NCBI GenBank assembly: GCA_018713325.1
Contig: DVFJ01000028.1
Coordinates: forward strand, 38,167 to 102,166
Direction: 5' to 3'
Length of the DNA stretch: 64,000 nt
Source: Candidatus Onthenecus intestinigallinarum
GTDB lineage: Bacteria; Bacillota; Clostridia; Christensenellales; Aristaeellaceae
Made by a program: the position numbers and the translations under genes
The notes under the pieces: generated by a model
The model's input: the letters and a program-made list of their open reading frames with translations, nothing else
Databases searched by the model: none
Told to the model about the DNA's origin: nothing
Shown here: positions 59,760 through 64,000 of the stretch, in pieces
How positions within the stretch are numbered: position 1 is the first letter of the stretch
Layout: each line of letters begins with the position of its first letter

Positions 59760-60512
59760 ATGGAATACGTATATGACGGCACGTTCGACGGCCTGCTGTG
59801 CTGTATCTTTCGCGCGTTTGAGCGGCGGGAGGACCCGGACGAGGTGCACCCCTGCATGCCCGCGCAGCTGTCCATGCTGGGCGAGCCCGTGCGCGTACAG
59901 ACGGATGCGGCGCGCGCACGGCGCGTGGAGGCGGGCATCGTGCGCACGGCGGGCGTGCAGGCGCTCTGCCATGTGCGCGACGCGGTGTTCTCGTGCAACC
60001 CGCACGCCGGGCGCGACGCGCTGCGCTATGCGCGCCTCGTCTTTCGCTACGGCCCGGCGGTCCACGACCTGCTGACGGACGACACGCTGCTGCGCGTGCG
60101 CGAGACGTCGCAGCGGCTGTGGACGGAGACGCACCGCCTGCGCGAGTTTCTGCGCTTTCGCGAGCTGGCAAACGGCGTGTTCATCGCGGAGATGACGCCG
60201 GACAACGACGTGACGGAGCTGCTCATGCCGCACTTTGCCGACCGCTTCGGCGACATGCCCTTTGTGCTGCACGACCGGGGGCGGCAGAAGGCGGGCGTGT
60301 GGGACACGCACACCTGGGTGCTCGCCTCCTCGGAGCGCATGCAGCTGCCGCCCATGCACGCGCGCGAGGCCGAATACGCGTCGCTTTGGAAGACCTTTTA
60401 TGACGCCGTGGCGATCCGGGAGCGGAACAACCCGCGCCTGCGCCGGCGGTTCATGCCGCAGAAGTACTGGCGCGACCTGCCCGAGATGCAGGAGCGGGCG
60501 GTTTTTAGGTGA
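59760..60512 (+). CDS. DUF4130 partner of the radical SAM protein
   Basis: 250 aa, TIGR03915/DUF4130-type. Family-like blocks are YDGTFDGLLCCIF at the N-terminus, LRFRELANGVFIAEMTPDND in the middle and a C-terminal RFMPQKYWRDLPEM. It starts 1 base after the radical SAM stop, so they are coupled. Some relatives are annotated as uracil-DNA-glycosylase-like fusions. A DNA repair role is proposed but unproven. Confidence 0.88.
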   Translation: MEYVYDGTFDGLLCCIFRAFERREDPDEVHPCMPAQLSMLGEPVRVQTDAARARRVEAGIVRTAGVQALCHVRDAVFSCNPHAGRDALRYARLVFRYGPAVHDLLTDDTLLRVRETSQRLWTETHRLREFLRFRELANGVFIAEMTPDNDVTELLMPHFADRFGDMPFVLHDRGRQKAGVWDTHTWVLASSERMQLPPMHAREAEYASLWKTFYDAVAIRERNNPRLRRRFMPQKYWRDLPEMQERAVFR

Positions 60513-60602
60513 GCCGAAAGAAAAATCCCGAAAAATGGAGGAAAAGCGCTGCGCGCGGCGAAACCCAATGTCAGCCACATGAAACGAGGAGATGAGGACG
60601 CC

Positions 60603-61427
60603 ATGAACGTCGGCATTTGCATCCGGCATGCCGCGCAGGACATGCACGAGAAGTTTATGGACGCCGCGGCGCGCGGCTTTCAACACTGCCAGCTCATCAG
60701 CTGGGAACCGCAGCTGTGGACGGACGAGGAGGCGGAGCGCATCCGCGCCTGCTGCGCCGGGAGCGGCGTGGAGATCACCGCATTCTGGTGCGGATGGGTC
60801 GGCCCGCGCATCTGGAACTTTGTGGACGGCCCCGAGACGCTCGGCCTCGTGCCGCCGGCCTACCGGTTTGCGCGCATGCAGAACCTCATGGACGGCGCAG
60901 ACTTCGCCCGCAAGCTCGGCGTCACGGACGTCGTGAGCCACATGGGCTTCATCCCCGAATCGCCCAGCGATCCCAACTACGCGGGCTTCGTCTCCGCCAT
61001 CCGCGCGGTCGCCGCGCACCTGCAGGACAACGGGCAGAACCTGCTGTTCGAGACCGGCCAGGAGACGCCCGTGGCCATGCTGCGCTGCTTTGAGGACGTG
61101 GGCGGCGGCAACCTGTTCGTCAACCTCGATCCGGCCAACCTGATCCTGTACGGCAAGGCCAACCCGGTCGACGCGCTGGACGTATTCGGCCGCTACGTGC
61201 GCGGCGTGCACGCCAAGGACGGGCTGTACCCGGTCAACGGGCGCGAGCTGGGCGCAGAGGTGCGCATCGGCGCGGGCAAGGTCGACTTTCCGCGCCTCAT
61301 CGCCCGCCTGCGCGAGGTGGGCTTTGACGGCAGCCTGACCATCGAGCGCGAGATCGAGGGCGAGGAGCAGATTCGGGACATCATGGCCGCCAAGACCTAT
61401 CTGAGCGGCCTCATCGCGGCGCAATAA
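60603..61427 (+). CDS. Sugar phosphate isomerase/epimerase (TIM-barrel, AP-endonuclease 2 fold)
   Basis: 274 aa xylose-isomerase-like barrel. Metal-site residues appear in SHMGF, ETGQET, NLDPANL, GVHAKDG and the late TIEREI Glu. Such enzymes isomerise or epimerise sugars or inositols. Its neighbour, an NAD(P)-dependent Gfo/Idh enzyme 13 bases on, suggests a joint sugar pathway; the substrate is unknown. Confidence 0.88.
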   Translation: MNVGICIRHAAQDMHEKFMDAAARGFQHCQLISWEPQLWTDEEAERIRACCAGSGVEITAFWCGWVGPRIWNFVDGPETLGLVPPAYRFARMQNLMDGADFARKLGVTDVVSHMGFIPESPSDPNYAGFVSAIRAVAAHLQDNGQNLLFETGQETPVAMLRCFEDVGGGNLFVNLDPANLILYGKANPVDALDVFGRYVRGVHAKDGLYPVNGRELGAEVRIGAGKVDFPRLIARLREVGFDGSLTIEREIEGEEQIRDIMAAKTYLSGLIAAQ

Positions 61428-61440
61428 GGAGGAATGGCAC

Positions 61441-62394
61441 ATGCTGAAGGTCGGCATCGCCGGCACGGGCGGCATCAGCTCCGCCCATCTCAAGGGCTGG
61501 GAAAACATCCCGGAGGCCCGGCTCGTCGCCGCCTGCGACATCCGCCCGGAAAAGGTCGATCCCGTGGGGGAGAAGTACGGCTGCCATGTCTACTATGACC
61601 TGGATGAGATGCTCCAGCGCGAACAGCTCGACGTGCTGGACATCTGCCTGCCCACGTACCTGCACGCGGATACGGCCGTCAAGGCGATCGAGCGGGGCAT
61701 TCACGTGCTGACGGAAAAGCCCGTCTCCCTGCACCGCGAGGACGTCGCGCGCGTATACGGCGCGGCCCGGGCGAAGGGCGTGCGCGTCATGGTGGCGCAG
61801 GTGCTGCGCTTCTGGCCGGAGTACGAGCGGCTGCAGCGGGCGTTTGAGAGCGGTGAGTTCGGAAGGCTGCTCAGCGGCAACATGACCCGCCTGGGCAACA
61901 CCCCCAAGTGGAGCTGGGACGGCTGGATGCGCGACCCCGCGCGCAGCGGGCTCGTGCCGTTTGACCTGCACATCCACGATCTGGACTTCATGATTCACGC
62001 CTTCGGCGTGCCGCAGCAGATCGCGTGCGACCGCGCGGGCAACGAGCGGCAGGACTATCTGAGCGTCACGTACCGCTATGCGGACTTCTTCATCCGCGCC
62101 GAGGCCGCGTGGTACGACTGCACCTACACGTTCACGGCAACCTATCGCTTCCAGTTTGAGCGCGCGGTGATGGAATACAAGGACGGTACGCTCACGATCT
62201 TCCATCAGGATGGGCGCAGCGAGGCGTTCGTGCAGGACGAGGACGCCCCCGAAAACGGCATCAACCTGCCCAAGAGCAACGCATACTACAACGAGATCCG
62301 CTACTTCACGGACTGCGTGCTCGCCGGGCGCGACTGCGACCGCGTCCGGCCCGAGGAGCTCGAGGCCGTGCTGGATACCATCGCCAGGCTGTGA
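61441..62394 (+). CDS. Gfo/Idh/MocA-family oxidoreductase
   Basis: 317 aa. The N-terminal Rossmann motif GIAGTGGISSAH binds NAD(P); the catalytic EKP (LTEKPVSLH) and the DLHIHDLDFMIH His are in place. It oxidises or reduces sugars or cyclitols. It forms an operon with the preceding isomerase and ends at a strong terminator. Confidence 0.92.
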   Translation: MLKVGIAGTGGISSAHLKGWENIPEARLVAACDIRPEKVDPVGEKYGCHVYYDLDEMLQREQLDVLDICLPTYLHADTAVKAIERGIHVLTEKPVSLHREDVARVYGAARAKGVRVMVAQVLRFWPEYERLQRAFESGEFGRLLSGNMTRLGNTPKWSWDGWMRDPARSGLVPFDLHIHDLDFMIHAFGVPQQIACDRAGNERQDYLSVTYRYADFFIRAEAAWYDCTYTFTATYRFQFERAVMEYKDGTLTIFHQDGRSEAFVQDEDAPENGINLPKSNAYYNEIRYFTDCVLAGRDCDRVRPEELEAVLDTIARL

Positions 62395-62400
62395 TCTTTC

Positions 62401-62435
62401 GCCGCTCCCGCGCGCCGCGGGGGCGGCTATTTTTT
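62401..62435 (+). terminator. Terminator after the Gfo/Idh gene
   Basis: An 11-bp stem with one G-T or mismatch position (62401-62411 with 62417-62427), then TATTTTTT. It overlaps the stop of the convergent 44-aa gene. Confidence 0.85.
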
Positions 62436-62561
62436 GTCCTCGCGCTGAAGGCGCGTGCGCACGCGAAGCCACAGCGCCGCCGTGTCCACCGGGAACGCCT
62501 CCGCCTCGCGCCGTAGCGCCTCCCGCAGCGCCCGGTCCAGGGGGTCATTGTAGCGGTCCAT
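62427..62561 (-). CDS. 44-aa protein downstream of the sigma factor
   Basis: 44 aa from ATG 62561, behind a GGGAGGAA site, to TAG at 62427. It starts 17 bases inside the end of the sigma gene, so it is coupled. The peptide (starts MDRYNDPLDRALREALRR) is a charged helix with no membrane segment or zinc motif. It resembles only the N-terminal cytoplasmic part of anti-sigma proteins; it may be a truncated anti-sigma factor or a small regulator. Confidence 0.65.
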   Translation of the reverse strand: MDRYNDPLDRALREALRREAEAFPVDTAALWLRVRTRLQREDKK

Positions 62562-63114
62562 GCCGTTCCTCCCGTTCGATCATCGTGCGCAGCCGCCTGC
62601 GCGCCGCGTGCAGGCGCGACTTCACCGTCGTCGCGGGCAGTCGCAGGATGGCCGCTACCTCCCGCTCGGTCATCCCCTGGTAGTACATGAGCAGTACCGG
62701 CAGGCGGTGCTTCTCCGGCAGGCGGTCGACCATCTGCAGCAGCCGCTGCGCCCGCTCGACCCGCAGCACCGACTCCTCCGGCGACGGAATTGCGCCGTCC
62801 TCCTCCACGCGCGGCAGCAGTGTCACATCCTCCATCGGCACGCTGCGCCCCGCGCGCCGGCAGTATGAACGCGCATGGTTGACGACGATGCGCGAGAGCC
62901 AGGCGTCGAAGCGCTGCGCCTCGCGCAGCGAGCTCAGGTGCCGGATGGAGGCGATCAGCGCGTCCTGCACGACGTCCTGCGCGGCGGCATGATCGCGCGT
63001 GATGAGGTAGGCCAGGCGCGTCATGCGGTCGATCCGCCCGGTGAACAGCGCCTCCTGTGCCAGCACATCCCCGGCCGCCGCCCGCTGAAAGAGCGCCAGT
63101 TCCTTTTCTTCCAT
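62545..63114 (-). CDS. RNA polymerase sigma factor, ECF/sigma-70 type
   Basis: 189 aa. Region 2 (ITRDHAAAQDVVQDALIA, RFDAWLSRIVVNHARSYCRR) and region 4 (MTEREVAAILRLPATTVKSRL, an HTH) are both clear; regions 1 and 3 are absent. It directs RNA polymerase to a stress or envelope regulon. ATG 63114 is 6 bases after GGAGGGG. No membrane anti-sigma gene follows, only the 44-aa protein. Confidence 0.92.
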   Translation of the reverse strand: MEEKELALFQRAAAGDVLAQEALFTGRIDRMTRLAYLITRDHAAAQDVVQDALIASIRHLSSLREAQRFDAWLSRIVVNHARSYCRRAGRSVPMEDVTLLPRVEEDGAIPSPEESVLRVERAQRLLQMVDRLPEKHRLPVLLMYYQGMTEREVAAILRLPATTVKSRLHAARRRLRTMIEREERHGPLQ

Positions 63115-63224
63115 GCTGCCCCTCCGATGCACTTGCTGCGCACTCAGTCTGCCCGCCGGCGCAGGGTTTCATCCGGGACGTCTATTACCATCGGCACATC
63201 ATTGTTTAATGTGCATAAATAAAT

Positions 63225-63278
63225 GGTCAAAGTTCTCTTGTTTTACACATTGCTGACTTTCTTTGACTATGGTATACT
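63225..63278 (+). promoter_or_regulatory. clpB promoter with CtsR-like operator
   Basis: TTGCTG (63250-63255), 17 bases, TATACT (63273-63278). The segment 63252-63268, read on the minus strand, is AGTCAAA-GAA-AGTCAGC, close to the CtsR heptad repeat RGTCAAA-NAN-RGTCAAA. An extra GGTCAAA lies at 63225-63231. Confidence 0.7.
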
Positions 63279-63345
63279 GCTACCACAAACAGGAGATGTT
63301 TGAAAAGGGCGGCGCAGGGCGCCGCGATAGGGAGGCGAAGCACAG

Positions 63346-64000
<655 letters not shown>

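Noticed and set aside
63150..63180. TGAAACC on the minus strand as an ECF-type -35 for autoregulation of the sigma gene
   Set aside because: No matching CGTC/CGTA -10 at 16-17 bases, so support is too thin to list.

Overview
The window is 64 kb of GC-rich (by eye about 65% G+C) chromosome from a Firmicutes/Clostridia-type bacterium. The evidence is housekeeping gene content: darA-holB-ricT, an mraZ-to-ftsZ division and cell-wall cluster with a SpoVD-type PASTA transpeptidase, MurE with a DNPR (meso-diaminopimelate) motif, the acetylated lysine pathway (dapH), a SpoIID-domain protein, and a CtsR-like operator before clpB. Desulfoferrodoxin, a 2[4Fe-4S] ferredoxin and FeoAB suggest an anaerobe. 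A high-GC clostridium, perhaps Christensenellales-like, is my best guess. Promoters are easy to see because AT-rich TTGnnn-17-TATAAT boxes stand out.

Layout. 1-2.3 kb: edge-truncated GT39-like membrane protein, tRNA-Arg, a decayed NUDIX gene, an isolated 5S rRNA plus tRNA-Asn unit, and a sugar nucleotidyltransferase. 2.4-12 kb: aminopeptidase P, darA-holB-ricT, ferredoxin, a LacI regulator, CapA and ComEA-like proteins, a CAP-domain protein, a zinc-ribbon protein and a metallophosphoesterase. 12-25.8 kb: the division cluster mraZ-ftsL-spoVD-murE-mraY-murD-ftsW-murA-ftsQ-ftsA-ftsZ, without rsmH, murF or murG, with MraZ-box-like repeats at its promoter, a terminator-like hairpin before murD, and a separate ftsA promoter. 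25.8-29.3 kb: aminotransferase-dapA-dapB-dapH, which supplies the diaminopimelate that MurE uses. 29.3-39 kb: lactate dehydrogenase, a secreted protein of unknown function, an XRE regulator with an RNA methyltransferase, class II aldolase, DUF3795 protein, desulfoferrodoxin, an orphan DNA methyltransferase, an unknown two-module protein with trmD, an HdeD-like protein and mannonate dehydratase. 39-50 kb: GH42 beta-galactosidase, an IMPase-like enzyme with an alpha/beta hydrolase, sirtuin, feoA-feoB and a FeoB-associated peptide, pyrophosphatase, SpoIID protein, a solitary serine recombinase and an acyl-ACP thioesterase. 50.5-58.4 kb: one giant secreted repeat protein (2,617 aa) ending in 12 SdrD-B-like modules with no visible anchor. 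58.4-64 kb: a radical-SAM/DUF4130 pair, a sugar isomerase with a Gfo/Idh oxidoreductase, an ECF-type sigma factor with a 44-aa partner, and the start of clpB.

Most of the window is core chromosome. I see no prophage, insertion sequence, CRISPR array or clear genomic island. The most unusual elements are the giant repeat protein and its possible overlapping leader peptide, the reduced division cluster with internal transcription signals, the unknown protein in front of trmD, and the short protein where an anti-sigma factor is expected. All functional calls rest on reading the sequence alone; no database search was possible.
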